The notes under the pieces: model-generated | Seen by the model: only the letters and a program-made list of their open reading frames with translations | Databases searched by the model: none | Told to the model about the DNA's origin: nothing | NCBI GenBank assembly: GCA_039808885.1 | Contig: JBDHTX010000012.1 | Coordinates: forward strand, 45,260-109,259 | DNA from: Dongia_A sp039808885 | GTDB lineage: Bacteria; Pseudomonadota; Alphaproteobacteria; Dongiales; Dongiaceae | Reading direction: 5' to 3' | Length of the DNA: 64,000 nt | Shown here: one piece after another, positions 51,629 through 60,580 of the stretch | Layout: every line of letters starts with the position of its first letter | How positions within the stretch are numbered: the stretch's first letter is position 1 | Translations under genes and position numbers: made by a program

Positions 51629-52551
51629 AGCCATCCCTGGCGAAATCGGCGCCCGGAATGCCCGCGCCCCGGATCTCCACGCGGGGCCGTGGCAACCCGG
51701 TGACCACGCGCACCGCGCCGCCCCTGCGCAAGCGGCCGAGGACGGCGGCGCAGCGCTGGGCCATCCGCTGCGGCATCGTCTTTGCCGGCTGCGCCATCCT
51801 CGGCGGCGGGCTCGGCTGGGGCATCCAGTCGGGCTGGCTGCCGGATCGTCTGGCCGCGGCCGGCGACGCCGCGATGACCTGGAGCGCCGAAGCCGGCCTC
51901 AGCCTGCAGACCGTCGAGGTCCGTGGCCGCGGCGAGACCCGCCAGGCCGACATCCTCGGCGCCATCAACGCCGCGCGCGGCGCGCCGCTGCTGGCCCTCG
52001 ACATCGACGCCATGCGCGAGCGGTTGACCGCCCTGCCCTGGATCGTCTCGGCCGAGATCGAGCGGCACTACCCCGACCGCCTGCAGGTGACGGTGAAGGA
52101 GGCCGAGCCGCTGGCGCTCTGGCAGCGCAACCAGAAGCTCTTCCTGGTCAGCCGCGCCGGCAAGGTGATCGAGACCGCCGATCTGTCGAAATACGCCCAG
52201 CTGCTGGTCATCGTCGGCGACAAGGCGCCGGAGCGCGCCGAGGCGCTGTTCGACCTCCTGGCCCAGCAGCCCGAGCTGCGCAGCCGCGTCACCGCCGCCG
52301 TCTATGTCGGCAAGCGGCGCTGGAACCTGCGCTTCGACAACGGCCTGGACGTCAAGCTGCCGGAAGAGGCGCCGGAAGCCGCCTGGCAGCGCCTGGCCCA
52401 GCTGCAGCGCCAATACGGCGTGCTCGACAAGGATGTCAGCGTCATCGACCTGCGCCTGCCCGACCAGGTGGTGCTGCGCCAGGCCCACCCGCCGGCCGAG
52501 GAAGACGGCGCCGCGCCCGCGGGCGGCAAGTCAAAGGACAAGGCGACATGA
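51616..52551 (+). CDS. ftsQ: Cell division protein FtsQ
   Basis: FtsQ is a bitopic divisome protein that links FtsA-FtsZ stage proteins to FtsL-FtsB. The 311-residue protein has a basic, Pro-rich cytoplasmic part (about 1-49), a transmembrane helix (about 50-70), a POTRA domain beginning LSLQTVEVRGRGETRQADIL (about 94-163) and the FtsQ beta domain. The ATG at 51616 has GGAG about 8 bp upstream and overlaps ddl; an internal ATG at 51658 is less likely. The C-terminal 25 residues are Ala/Gly/Lys rich. The stop overlaps ftsA (ATGA). Confidence 0.93.
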   Translation: MRRLEPSLAKSAPGMPAPRISTRGRGNPVTTRTAPPLRKRPRTAAQRWAIRCGIVFAGCAILGGGLGWGIQSGWLPDRLAAAGDAAMTWSAEAGLSLQTVEVRGRGETRQADILGAINAARGAPLLALDIDAMRERLTALPWIVSAEIERHYPDRLQVTVKEAEPLALWQRNQKLFLVSRAGKVIETADLSKYAQLLVIVGDKAPERAEALFDLLAQQPELRSRVTAAVYVGKRRWNLRFDNGLDVKLPEEAPEAAWQRLAQLQRQYGVLDKDVSVIDLRLPDQVVLRQAHPPAEEDGAAPAGGKSKDKAT

Positions 52552-53807
52552 TCAAGAAGACCCGCGTTCCGCCGCGCAACGGCCTGATCGCCGCGCTGGA
52601 CATCGGCACCAGCAAGATGTGCTGCTTCATCGCCCGGGTGGCGGAGGACGGCCGGCCGACGGTCATCGGCATCGGCCACCAGCTCTCCCGCGGCGTGCGC
52701 AGCGGCACCATCATCGACATGGAGCAGGCCGAGCTGGCGCTGCGCACCACCGTCCACGCCGCCGAGCAGATGGCGGGCGAGACCATCCAGGACGTGGTCA
52801 TCAATCTCTCCGGCGGCTACCCGGCCTCGCAGACCGTGGGGGTCGAGGTGCCGATCTCCGGCCGCGAGGTGGCCGAGCATGACCTGCACCGCGTCCTGCT
52901 CCAGGGCGCCCAGGTGCATGGGCCGATCGACCGCCGCCTGATCCACTCCATCCCGGTCGGCTATTCGATCGACGGGTCCAAGGGCATCCGCGACCCGCGC
53001 GGCATGTTCGCCGAGAAGCTCGGCGTCGACATGCATGTGGTGACCGCGGCGGCCGGCGCGGTGAAGAACCTGACCACCTGCGTCGCCCGCTGCCACCTGG
53101 ACCTGCGCGCCATCGTCGTCTCGCCCTATGCCGCCGGCCTCGCCGCCCTGGTCGATGACGAGATGGACCTGGGCGTCACCGTCATCGACATGGGCGCCGG
53201 CACCACCTCGCTCGCCGTCTTCTTCGACGGCCATGCGGTCTACACCGACTCGGTGCCGATCGGCGGCGGGCACGTCACCAACGACATCGCGCGCGGCCTC
53301 TCGACTCCCCTGGCCCATGCCGAGCGCATCAAGACCCTCTACGGCAATTGCCTCGCCACCCCGGCCGATGAGCGCGAGATCATCCATGTGCCGCAGGTCG
53401 GCGAGGAAGACTCTGGCATATCGAATCAAATCCCCCGGTCGATCCTGATCGGCATCGTCCAACCGCGCCTTGAAGAGACGTTCGAGCTGGTTCGCTCTCG
53501 ACTCGAATCGAGCGGCTTTGACAAGATCGCTGGACGGCGCGTCGTTTTGACGGGGGGTGCCAGTCAGTTGAGCGGAGTACGCGAGCTCGCTGCGCTGGTA
53601 CTGGACAAGCAAGTGCGTATGGGTCGGCCGATCCGGGTTCATGGACTGGCCGACGCAACCGGAGGCCCGGCTTTCGCAACGGCTTCCGGTCTTCTGACCT
53701 TCGCGCTTGAAGGCGAATCCCAACAGCCAAAATCGACGCGCGGCAGCGACGCCTCCTCATCGGGGCTCCTGGGACGCATCGGTTCGTGGCTGAAGGAGAA
53801 CTTCTGA
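52548..53807 (+). CDS. ftsA: Cell division protein FtsA
   Basis: FtsA is the actin-like protein that tethers FtsZ to the membrane. The 419-residue protein has the phosphate-1 loop ALDIGTSKMCCFIA (15-28), a 1C subdomain (SHS2), the phosphate-2 region VTVIDMGAGTTSLAVF, and VVLTGGASQLSGVRELA near the C-terminus. It ends with the amphipathic membrane-binding helix LLGRIGSWLKENF. From about codon 288 (53409) onward the codon usage changes sharply, with ATA, TCT, GTA, GGA, CTT and TTG codons that are rare elsewhere in the window, although the protein remains normal. ftsZ begins 32 bp later. Confidence 0.96.
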   Translation: MIKKTRVPPRNGLIAALDIGTSKMCCFIARVAEDGRPTVIGIGHQLSRGVRSGTIIDMEQAELALRTTVHAAEQMAGETIQDVVINLSGGYPASQTVGVEVPISGREVAEHDLHRVLLQGAQVHGPIDRRLIHSIPVGYSIDGSKGIRDPRGMFAEKLGVDMHVVTAAAGAVKNLTTCVARCHLDLRAIVVSPYAAGLAALVDDEMDLGVTVIDMGAGTTSLAVFFDGHAVYTDSVPIGGGHVTNDIARGLSTPLAHAERIKTLYGNCLATPADEREIIHVPQVGEEDSGISNQIPRSILIGIVQPRLEETFELVRSRLESSGFDKIAGRRVVLTGGASQLSGVRELAALVLDKQVRMGRPIRVHGLADATGGPAFATASGLLTFALEGESQQPKSTRGSDASSSGLLGRIGSWLKENF

Positions 53808-53839
53808 CCACCAACCCCGAAAAAGAATGGAGGCACCTC

Positions 53840-55657
53840 ATGACGCTTAACCTGTCCTTACCCCAGGACCCGTTCGACATCCGGCCAAAGATCACCGTGG
53901 TCGGCGTCGGCGGCGCCGGGGGTAACGCCGTCAACAACATGATCCGCTCCAAGCTGGAGGGGGTCGATTTCCTGATCGCCAACACCGACGCCCAGGCCCT
54001 GCAGGGCTCGATGTGCGAGCGACGCATCCAGCTCGGCTCCACCGTGACCAAGGGATTGGGCGCCGGCGCCCGCCCCGATGTCGGCCGCATGGCGGCCGAA
54101 GAGGCGGTGCGCGACATCGCCGAGCAGCTGGCCGGCTCCAACATGGTTTTCATCACCGCCGGCATGGGCGGTGGCACCGGCACCGGGGCGGCCCCGGTGG
54201 TGGCGCAGATCGCCCGCGAGCAGGGCGTGCTGACCGTCGGCGTGGTCACCAAGCCGTTCCACTTCGAGGGCTCGCACCGCATGAAGATGGCGGAGATGGG
54301 CATCCAGGAACTGCAGCAATATGTCGACACGCTGATCATCATCCCGAACCAGAACCTGTTCCGGATCGCCAACGAAAAGACCACCTTCGCCGACGCCTTT
54401 AAGATGGCGGATGAAGTGCTCTATTCCGGCGTGCGCGGCGTCACCGACCTGATGGTGATGCCGGGCCTGATCAACCTCGACTTCGCCGACATCCGCGCGG
54501 TGATGAGCGAGATGGGCAAGGCGATGATGGGCACCGGCGAGGCCACTGGCGACAACCGCGCCGTCGCCGCGGCCGAGGCCGCCATCTCCAACCCGCTGCT
54601 GGACGAGATCAGCATGAAGGGCGCCCGCGGCGTCCTCATCAACATCACCGGCGGCATGGACATGACCCTGTTCGAGGTCGACGAGGCGGCCAATCGCATC
54701 CGCGACGAGGTCGACCCCGACGCCAACATCATCTTCGGCTCGACCTTCGACCAGGCGCTGGACGGCAAGATCCGCATCTCCGTCGTCGCCACCGGCATCG
54801 AGGCCCAGGCCCAGCAGCAGCCGCGTCCCGGCTTCGGCAATCTGAGCCTGGTCGCCCGCGGCGTGCCGCAGAGCGTGGCCGAGATGACCGAGCGCGCCGC
54901 CCAGCGCGCGGAAGGCACCTACCAGGGCGGCGGCTCGGTTGCCGCCACCATGTCGGCGCCGGCCAGCGCCACGGCGCAGATGCGGCCGGCCGCCTTGGGC
55001 ATGGCCCAGGGCGCCCGCGTCGCCCAGCCGATGGCCCAGGCTTTCACCCAGCCGCAAATGGGCCAACCGCAGATGGGCCAGCCCGCGATGATGCCGCAGA
55101 CCATCGGCGCCACCGCCCTGCAGGCGCAACCCGCCCGCCAGCCGATCCTGAAGGACGAGATGGCGGCGCTGGATCGCCTGGTGAGCCGCCCGGTCGAACG
55201 GGTGGAGCGCCAGATCGACGACAGCCCGTTCATCGCCCCGCCGGCGGCGGAGCCGACGCTGCGGACGCAGCCGGCGATGGCCGAACCGGTCATGACCCAG
55301 CCGGCGCTGCGCGAGCCGGCCGCTCCGGCGATGACGCAGGAACCGCCGATGCAGGCGCCGGCACAGCAGCAGCCGGCCCCGCAACCGCCGGCCCTGACCG
55401 TCGAGGCGCCGCATGTCGAGCGGCGCCGCACGCCGAGCCTGTTCGAGAAGGTGACCAGCCGGCTCACCGGGCAGCCGGTCGCCGGCCAGCCCCAGCGTCC
55501 GGCGGCACCCGCCCAGCAGCCGGCCGCCCAGCGCAAGGTCGAGCCGCAGGCGCTCCAGCCGCAACTGCAGCTGGACCCGGCCGATCGGATGTCGATCAGC
55601 CGCGCCGAGGAGGACATGCTGGACATCCCGGCCTTCCTGCGGCGTCAGGCGAACTGA
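53840..55657 (+). CDS. ftsZ: Cell division protein FtsZ
   Basis: FtsZ is the tubulin-like GTPase that forms the division ring. The 605-residue protein has the GTP loop MGGGTGTGAAP (109-119), the T7 synergy loop NLDFADIRAVMSEMG, a globular core to about residue 320, a long Ala/Gln/Pro-rich linker (about 330-590) and the conserved C-terminal peptide DIPAFLRRQ that binds FtsA and other partners. The linker is long but within the alphaproteobacterial range. The ATG at 53840 has GGAGG 6 bp upstream. A duplicated 13-bp unit follows the stop. Confidence 0.97.
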   Translation: MTLNLSLPQDPFDIRPKITVVGVGGAGGNAVNNMIRSKLEGVDFLIANTDAQALQGSMCERRIQLGSTVTKGLGAGARPDVGRMAAEEAVRDIAEQLAGSNMVFITAGMGGGTGTGAAPVVAQIAREQGVLTVGVVTKPFHFEGSHRMKMAEMGIQELQQYVDTLIIIPNQNLFRIANEKTTFADAFKMADEVLYSGVRGVTDLMVMPGLINLDFADIRAVMSEMGKAMMGTGEATGDNRAVAAAEAAISNPLLDEISMKGARGVLINITGGMDMTLFEVDEAANRIRDEVDPDANIIFGSTFDQALDGKIRISVVATGIEAQAQQQPRPGFGNLSLVARGVPQSVAEMTERAAQRAEGTYQGGGSVAATMSAPASATAQMRPAALGMAQGARVAQPMAQAFTQPQMGQPQMGQPAMMPQTIGATALQAQPARQPILKDEMAALDRLVSRPVERVERQIDDSPFIAPPAAEPTLRTQPAMAEPVMTQPALREPAAPAMTQEPPMQAPAQQQPAPQPPALTVEAPHVERRRTPSLFEKVTSRLTGQPVAGQPQRPAAPAQQPAAQRKVEPQALQPQLQLDPADRMSISRAEEDMLDIPAFLRRQAN

Positions 55658-55684
55658 GATGGCGGCCTGAGATGGCGGCCTGAG
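55654..55684 (+). repeat. Tandem 13-bp duplication at the ftsZ stop
   Basis: CTGAGATGGCGGC occurs twice in a row (55654-55666 and 55667-55679), followed by CTGAG, so the stop context is repeated. The unit starts on the last bases of ftsZ. Confidence 0.85.
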
Positions 55685-55695
55685 CCATTGCGTTC

Positions 55696-55735
55696 CCGGC
55701 CGGCCGGAAGCGCCGCCAGGCGTTTCCAGCCGGCC
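55696..55735. repeat. Imperfect inverted repeat downstream of ftsZ
   Basis: The arms contain CCGGC/GCCGG, GGAA/TTCC and CGCC/GGCG blocks that can pair around a GCCA loop with small mismatches. It lies between the ftsZ stop and the main terminator and could serve as an upstream terminator or 3'-end stabiliser. With the 13-bp duplication it occupies the place where lpxC would normally be. Confidence 0.55.
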
Positions 55736-55757
55736 GGTTTGAGGTAGCCTCAACCTT

Positions 55758-55798
55758 CGCCCGAAATCCGGTCCGCCGGGTTTCGGGCGCTTTATTTT
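55758..55798 (+). terminator. Rho-independent terminator of the dcw cluster
   Basis: CGCCCGAAA (55758-55766) pairs with TTTCGGGCG (55781-55789) as a 9-bp stem. An inner CCGG/CCGG helix closes the loop region, and CTTTATTTT follows directly. This is the strongest intrinsic terminator in the window. Confidence 0.9.
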
Positions 55799-55825
55799 CA
55801 ATCACTTGGCGCAAAATGGCCGCCC

Positions 55826-55854
55826 TTGAGTGCGCTATCTCCGGCCTCTATAGT
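55826..55854 (+). promoter_or_regulatory. Probable sigma-70-type promoter of bamD-recN-ligA
   Basis: TTGAGT (55826-55831, 4 of 6) and TATAGT (55849-55854, 5 of 6) are separated by exactly 17 bp, downstream of the dcw terminator and 37 bp before the bamD start. Confidence 0.72.
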
Positions 55855-55890
55855 CAGCCCCGCGTTGCGGGCAAAACCATCGGCGGCGGC

Positions 55891-56706
55891 ATGATTCGTT
55901 CCCGGATTTCCAATCTGTTGAGGTCGGTCGGCCTCGGTCTTGGCGTGGTTGCGGGCCTCTGGGGCTGCGCCAGCGATGAGCCGGAGATTCCCGACCAGCC
56001 GGCCGAGGTTCTCTATACCAACGCCCTCAACACCCTGGAGGACGGCCGCGCCCCGCAGGCGGCCAAGCTGTTCGAGGAAGTCGAGCGCCAGCACCCCTAT
56101 TCCACCTGGGCGACCCAGGCCCTGGTGATGGCGGCGTACTCCTATTACCTGATGGACGATTACGACAGCGCCATCCCGGCGCTGGAGAACTTCATCGAGC
56201 TGCATCCCGGCAACCGCAACGCCGCCTACGCCTTCTATCTGCGCGCCCTCTGCTACTACGAGCAGATCGCCGACGTGACCCGCGACCAGGGCAACACCGA
56301 GGAGGCCCTGCGCGCCTTGAGCGACGTGGTCGCGCGCTTCCCCAATACGCCCTATGCCCGCGACGCCAGCCTGAAGCTCGACCTGGTGCGCGACCACCTG
56401 GCCGGCAAGGAGATGGAGGTCGGACGCTATTACCTGAAGCGCGACCTGTATCTGGCCGCGATCAACCGTTTCCGCACCGTGGTCGAGAAATACCAGACCA
56501 CGTCGCATGTGCCGGAAGCGCTGCACCGGCTGGTCGAGGCCTATCTTTCCCTCGGCATCACCGACGAAGCGCAAGCGGCCGCGGCGGTTCTGGGTTACAA
56601 TTTCCCTGGCAGCGACTGGTACCAGGATTCCTATGCCTTGCTGGCGACTCGCAATCTGCAGCCCGAGCAACCGAAGGAAGGGTCCTGGCTCGAGGGCGCC
56701 TTCTAG
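55891..56706 (+). CDS. bamD: Outer membrane assembly lipoprotein BamD
   Basis: BamD is an essential lipoprotein of the Bam complex that inserts outer-membrane beta barrels. The 271-residue protein has a lipoprotein signal (LGVVAGLWGC, lipidation at Cys26) followed by TPR repeats (VLYTNALNTLEDGRAPQAAKLFEEVERQHPYS and QALVMAAYSYYLMDDYDSAI are the first). The frame is open upstream to 55816, but the ATG at 55891 gives a signal peptide of normal length. recN follows after 15 bp. lpxC, usually located just upstream, is absent. Confidence 0.94.
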   Translation: MIRSRISNLLRSVGLGLGVVAGLWGCASDEPEIPDQPAEVLYTNALNTLEDGRAPQAAKLFEEVERQHPYSTWATQALVMAAYSYYLMDDYDSAIPALENFIELHPGNRNAAYAFYLRALCYYEQIADVTRDQGNTEEALRALSDVVARFPNTPYARDASLKLDLVRDHLAGKEMEVGRYYLKRDLYLAAINRFRTVVEKYQTTSHVPEALHRLVEAYLSLGITDEAQAAAAVLGYNFPGSDWYQDSYALLATRNLQPEQPKEGSWLEGAF

Positions 56707-56721
56707 GGCGGCCGCGGCTCC

Positions 56722-58389
56722 ATGCTGACCGCCCTCGTCATCCGCAACGTCGTCCTGATCGAGCATCTGTCGCTGAACTTCGCGGCCGGCCTGACCGTGC
56801 TGACCGGCGAGACCGGCGCCGGCAAGTCGATCCTGCTCGATGCCCTGGGCCTGGCGCTGGGCGGCAGGTCCGATGCGGGGCTGGTGCGCACGGGCGAAAG
56901 CCAAGCCAGCGTGACCGCCGAATTCGCTTTACCCGAGGATCACCCCGTCCTGGGCCTGCTTGCCGAGCAGGGGCTGCAGGGCGATACCCATTTGATCCTG
57001 CGCCGCCAGGTCGGTTCCGACGGCCGCTCGCGGGCCTTCGTGAATGACCAGTCGATCAGCGTCACCCTGCTGCGCCAGATCGGCGATCTGCTGGTGGAGA
57101 TCGAAGGCCAGTTCGAGGCGCACGGCCTGATGGATGTCGCCACCCATCGCGGCCATCTTGACCGCTTCGCCGCCCTGCAGCCGCGCGTCGACAAGACCCG
57201 CATGACCTTCGGCGCCTGGCGCAAGGCGCACCAGGACCATGCCGAGGCGGTGGCCCTGATGGAGAAGGTGAAGGCGGAAGGCGACTATCTGCGCCACGCG
57301 GTCAGCGAGCTCGACCTCGCCGCCCCCAAGCCCGGCGAGGAGGCCGAGCTTGCCGCCGAGCGCTCCCGCCTGTCCAACCGCGAGCAGGTGATCGAGGCCC
57401 TGAACGGCGCGCTGGCCGAGGCGGTCGGCGAGCGCGGGGCCGAACGGACGTTGGCTTCCGCCCTGCGTCGCCTGCAGCGCGTCGCCGACAAGCTGGGGCC
57501 GGAAGGCGAATCGATCATCGCCGCCTTCGATCGCGCCGCCATCGAACTGACCGAGGGCATCGCCGCCCTGGGGCGCATGATCAATGCCTCCCACGCCGAC
57601 CCGACGCGGCTGGAGAAGATCGAGGAGCGGCTGTATTTGCTGCGCGATCTGGCGCGCAAGCACCGCGTCTCGCCGGACGCCCTGGCGGAGCTGCATGAAA
57701 AGCTGAAGACCCAGCTGGCCGCGGGCGACATCCAGGAGAGCGCCCTGATCGAGCTGCGCGCGGCCGAGGCGAAGGCGCGCGAGGAATACGTCGCCGCCGC
57801 CGATTCGCTGAGCAAGGCGCGCAACCGGGCGATCAAGTTCCTGGAAGGCTCGATCAACCGCGAGCTGCCGCCGCTGAAGCTGGAGCGCGCCCGTTTCGTC
57901 GTCAACATGACCAAGCTCGAGGAACCGCGCTGGGCCGAGCATGGCTGGGACGACATCTCCTTCGCCGTCTCGACCAATCCCGGCGCCGATCCGGGCCCCA
58001 TCGAGCAGGTCGCCTCCGGCGGCGAGCTGGCGCGCTTCATGCTGGCCCTGACCGTCGTGCTGGCCCGCGGCCAGGCGGCGGAGACCCTGATCTTCGACGA
58101 GCTGGATTCCGGCATCGGCGGCGCCACCGCCGCGGCGGTGGGCGAGCGCCTGAAGCGCCTGTCCGACCACCTGCAGCTGCTGGTGATCACCCATTCGCCG
58201 CAGGTGGCGGCCCTGGCCGATCATCACTGGAAGGTCAGCAAGGTCACCTTCCGCAACAACGCCATCACCGATGTGACAGCGCTGGCCAAGCGCGAGCGGC
58301 GCGAGGAGATCGCCCGCATGCTCTCCGGCGCCACCATCACCGACGAGGCGCGCGCCGCCGCCGACAAGCTGCTGGCGGAAGCGCCCTGA
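56722..58389 (+). CDS. recN: DNA repair protein RecN
   Basis: RecN is an SMC-like ATPase that acts in double-strand break repair. The 555-residue protein has the N-terminal Walker A GETGAGKS (29-36), a QEGQFEAHGLMDVATHRGHLDRF-like switch region, long coiled-coil arms (about 150-350) and the C-terminal ABC signature ASGGELARFMLAL with Walker B LIFDELDSGIGG and the H-loop VITHSPQVAALA. The length is normal. It lies between bamD and ligA on the same strand. Confidence 0.96.
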   Translation: MLTALVIRNVVLIEHLSLNFAAGLTVLTGETGAGKSILLDALGLALGGRSDAGLVRTGESQASVTAEFALPEDHPVLGLLAEQGLQGDTHLILRRQVGSDGRSRAFVNDQSISVTLLRQIGDLLVEIEGQFEAHGLMDVATHRGHLDRFAALQPRVDKTRMTFGAWRKAHQDHAEAVALMEKVKAEGDYLRHAVSELDLAAPKPGEEAELAAERSRLSNREQVIEALNGALAEAVGERGAERTLASALRRLQRVADKLGPEGESIIAAFDRAAIELTEGIAALGRMINASHADPTRLEKIEERLYLLRDLARKHRVSPDALAELHEKLKTQLAAGDIQESALIELRAAEAKAREEYVAAADSLSKARNRAIKFLEGSINRELPPLKLERARFVVNMTKLEEPRWAEHGWDDISFAVSTNPGADPGPIEQVASGGELARFMLALTVVLARGQAAETLIFDELDSGIGGATAAAVGERLKRLSDHLQLLVITHSPQVAALADHHWKVSKVTFRNNAITDVTALAKRERREEIARMLSGATITDEARAAADKLLAEAP

Positions 58390-58399
58390 TGGTACCGTC

Positions 58400-60493
58400 A
58401 TGAGCAAGGAGGCGGAGAAGGCTCCGACCGAGCTCTCTCCGGGTGAGGCCAAGACCGAGCTGAAGCGTCTGGCCAAGGAGATCGCCCGCCACGACCTGCT
58501 CTATCACCAGAAGGACGCGCCGGAGATCTCCGACGCCGAATACGACGCGCTGGTGAAGCGCAACAAGGCGATCGAGGCGCTGTTCCCCAGCCTGAAGCGC
58601 ACCGATTCGCCCAGCGCCCGGGTCGGCGCCGAGCCCGCCGCCGGCTTCGCCAAGGTGAAGCATCTGCGCCCGATGCTCTCCCTCGACAACGCCTTCGCCC
58701 GCGAGGATGTCGAGGATTTCATCGGTCGCATCCGCCGCTTCCTGGGGCGCAAGGACGAAGCGGAGATCGAGCTCAATGTCGAGCCGAAGATCGACGGCCT
58801 CTCGGCCAATCTGCGCTACGAGGACGGGCACCTTACCATCGGCGCCACGCGCGGCGACGGCGCCGTCGGAGAGGACATCACCGCCAACCTCAAGCACGTC
58901 GCCGGCATCCCGCACCGGCTGAAGGACCCGCACCCGCCGAAGCTGATCGAGATCCGCGGCGAGGTCTACATGCCGCATGACGGATTCTTCAAGCTGAACA
59001 AGCAGCGCGAGGCGGAGGGCGAGCCGGTCTTCGCCAATCCGCGCAACGCCGCCGCCGGCTCGGTGCGCCAGCTCGACGCCGAGATCACCCGGTCGCGGCC
59101 GCTGAAGTTCTTCGCCTATGCCCTGGGCGAGGTCGAGGGCTGGAAGCGCGAGCCGAAGCTGCATTCCGAGGTGCTGGAGCGGCTGGAGGGCTGGGGCTTC
59201 ACCGTCAATCCGCTGACCAAGGTGGCGAAATCGGTCGATGACGCGCTCGCCTTCTACGACAAGATGGCCGAGCGGCGCGCCGACCTGAACTACGACATCG
59301 ACGGCGTGGTCTACAAGGTGAACGACCTCGCCTTGCAGAGCCGCCTCGGCTTCGTCGGCCGCGCGCCGCGCTGGGCCGTCGCGCACAAGTTCCCGGCCGA
59401 GCAGGCGGTCACCACCTTGAACGACATCGTCCTGCAGGTCGGCCGCACCGGGGCGCTCACCCCCGTCGCCAAGCTGGAGCCGATCACCGTCGGCGGCGTG
59501 GTCGTCTCCAACGCCACTTTGCACAACGAGGACGAGATCGCCCGCAAGGACATCCGCATCGGCGACAGGGTGATCGTGCAGCGCGCCGGCGACGTGATCC
59601 CGCAGGTTGTCGCGGTGGTCGATGCCGACCGCAAGAACCGGGGCCATCCCTATCGCTTCCCGCACAAATGCCCGGTCTGCGGCAGCGCCGCGGTCCGCGA
59701 GGAGGGCGAGGCGGTGCGGCGCTGCACCGGCGGCCTCACCTGCCCGGCCCAGGCCACCGAAAGGCTGCGCCACTTCGTCTCGCGCGGCGCCTTCGACATC
59801 GAGGGCCTCGGCTACAAGCACATCGAGGCGTTCTATACCGACGATCTGATCAAGACGCCGGCCGACATCTTCCGCCTGCACCGCCGGCGCCTGGAGCTGA
59901 CGGATCGCGAAGGCTGGGGCGAATCCTCGGTCGCGAACCTCATCAACGCCATCGAGGCGCGGCGCAAGGTGCCGCTCGACCGCTTCATCTATGCCTTGGG
60001 CATCCGCCAGGTCGGCGAGGCGACCGCCAAGCTGCTGGCGCGGCACTACCACTCGCTGAAGGAATGGCGCCACGCCATGCTGGCCGCGGCCAAGGACCGC
60101 GAGGGGGCCGCCTACCAGGACCTCAACAACATCGACCAGATCGGCGATTCCGTCGCCGGCGACATCCTCGATTTCTTCGCCGAGAAGCACAACCTCGAGG
60201 CGCTCGACGACCTCGCCAAGGAAGTCGAGGTCGCCGACGCCCAGATCGTCAGCGCCAGCGGCTCGCCCGTCGCCGGCAAGACGGTCGTGTTCACCGGCGC
60301 GCTCTCCAGGATGACCCGCGACGAGGCCAAGGCCCGCGCCGAATCCCTCGGCGCCAAGGTCGCCTCCTCCGTCTCCAAGAAGACCGATTACGTCATCGTC
60401 GGCGAGGACGCCGGCTCCAAGGCCGCCAAGGCCGCCGAGCTCGGCGTCAAGATGCTGAGCGAGGATGAGTGGCTGGAGTTGATCGGGGGCTAG
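58400..60493 (+). CDS. ligA: NAD-dependent DNA ligase
   Basis: LigA seals nicks in DNA in replication and repair, using NAD. The 697-residue protein has the Ia and adenylation domains with the nucleophile Lys130 in EPKIDGL, an OB domain, a four-cysteine zinc finger (CPVCGS and CTGGLTC near residues 423-450), helix-hairpin-helix repeats, and a C-terminal BRCT domain (about 615-697, beginning VAGKTVVFTGALS). The ATG at 58400 is 10 bp after the recN stop. A long antisense frame opposite it is a GC-bias shadow. Confidence 0.97.
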   Translation: MSKEAEKAPTELSPGEAKTELKRLAKEIARHDLLYHQKDAPEISDAEYDALVKRNKAIEALFPSLKRTDSPSARVGAEPAAGFAKVKHLRPMLSLDNAFAREDVEDFIGRIRRFLGRKDEAEIELNVEPKIDGLSANLRYEDGHLTIGATRGDGAVGEDITANLKHVAGIPHRLKDPHPPKLIEIRGEVYMPHDGFFKLNKQREAEGEPVFANPRNAAAGSVRQLDAEITRSRPLKFFAYALGEVEGWKREPKLHSEVLERLEGWGFTVNPLTKVAKSVDDALAFYDKMAERRADLNYDIDGVVYKVNDLALQSRLGFVGRAPRWAVAHKFPAEQAVTTLNDIVLQVGRTGALTPVAKLEPITVGGVVVSNATLHNEDEIARKDIRIGDRVIVQRAGDVIPQVVAVVDADRKNRGHPYRFPHKCPVCGSAAVREEGEAVRRCTGGLTCPAQATERLRHFVSRGAFDIEGLGYKHIEAFYTDDLIKTPADIFRLHRRRLELTDREGWGESSVANLINAIEARRKVPLDRFIYALGIRQVGEATAKLLARHYHSLKEWRHAMLAAAKDREGAAYQDLNNIDQIGDSVAGDILDFFAEKHNLEALDDLAKEVEVADAQIVSASGSPVAGKTVVFTGALSRMTRDEAKARAESLGAKVASSVSKKTDYVIVGEDAGSKAAKAAELGVKMLSEDEWLELIGG

Positions 60494-60580
60494 CCGGGAT
60501 TTCCCCTGATTCCGCCTTGAAGCCGCCAACTTTCCCGATCAAGCTGCCGGTCTCGTCCATCCTGGGTTGCGGATGATCCG

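Noticed and set aside
58337..60529. A 730-codon open frame antisense to ligA
   Set aside because: ligA is complete with all motifs on the other strand; the antisense translation shows no family features.
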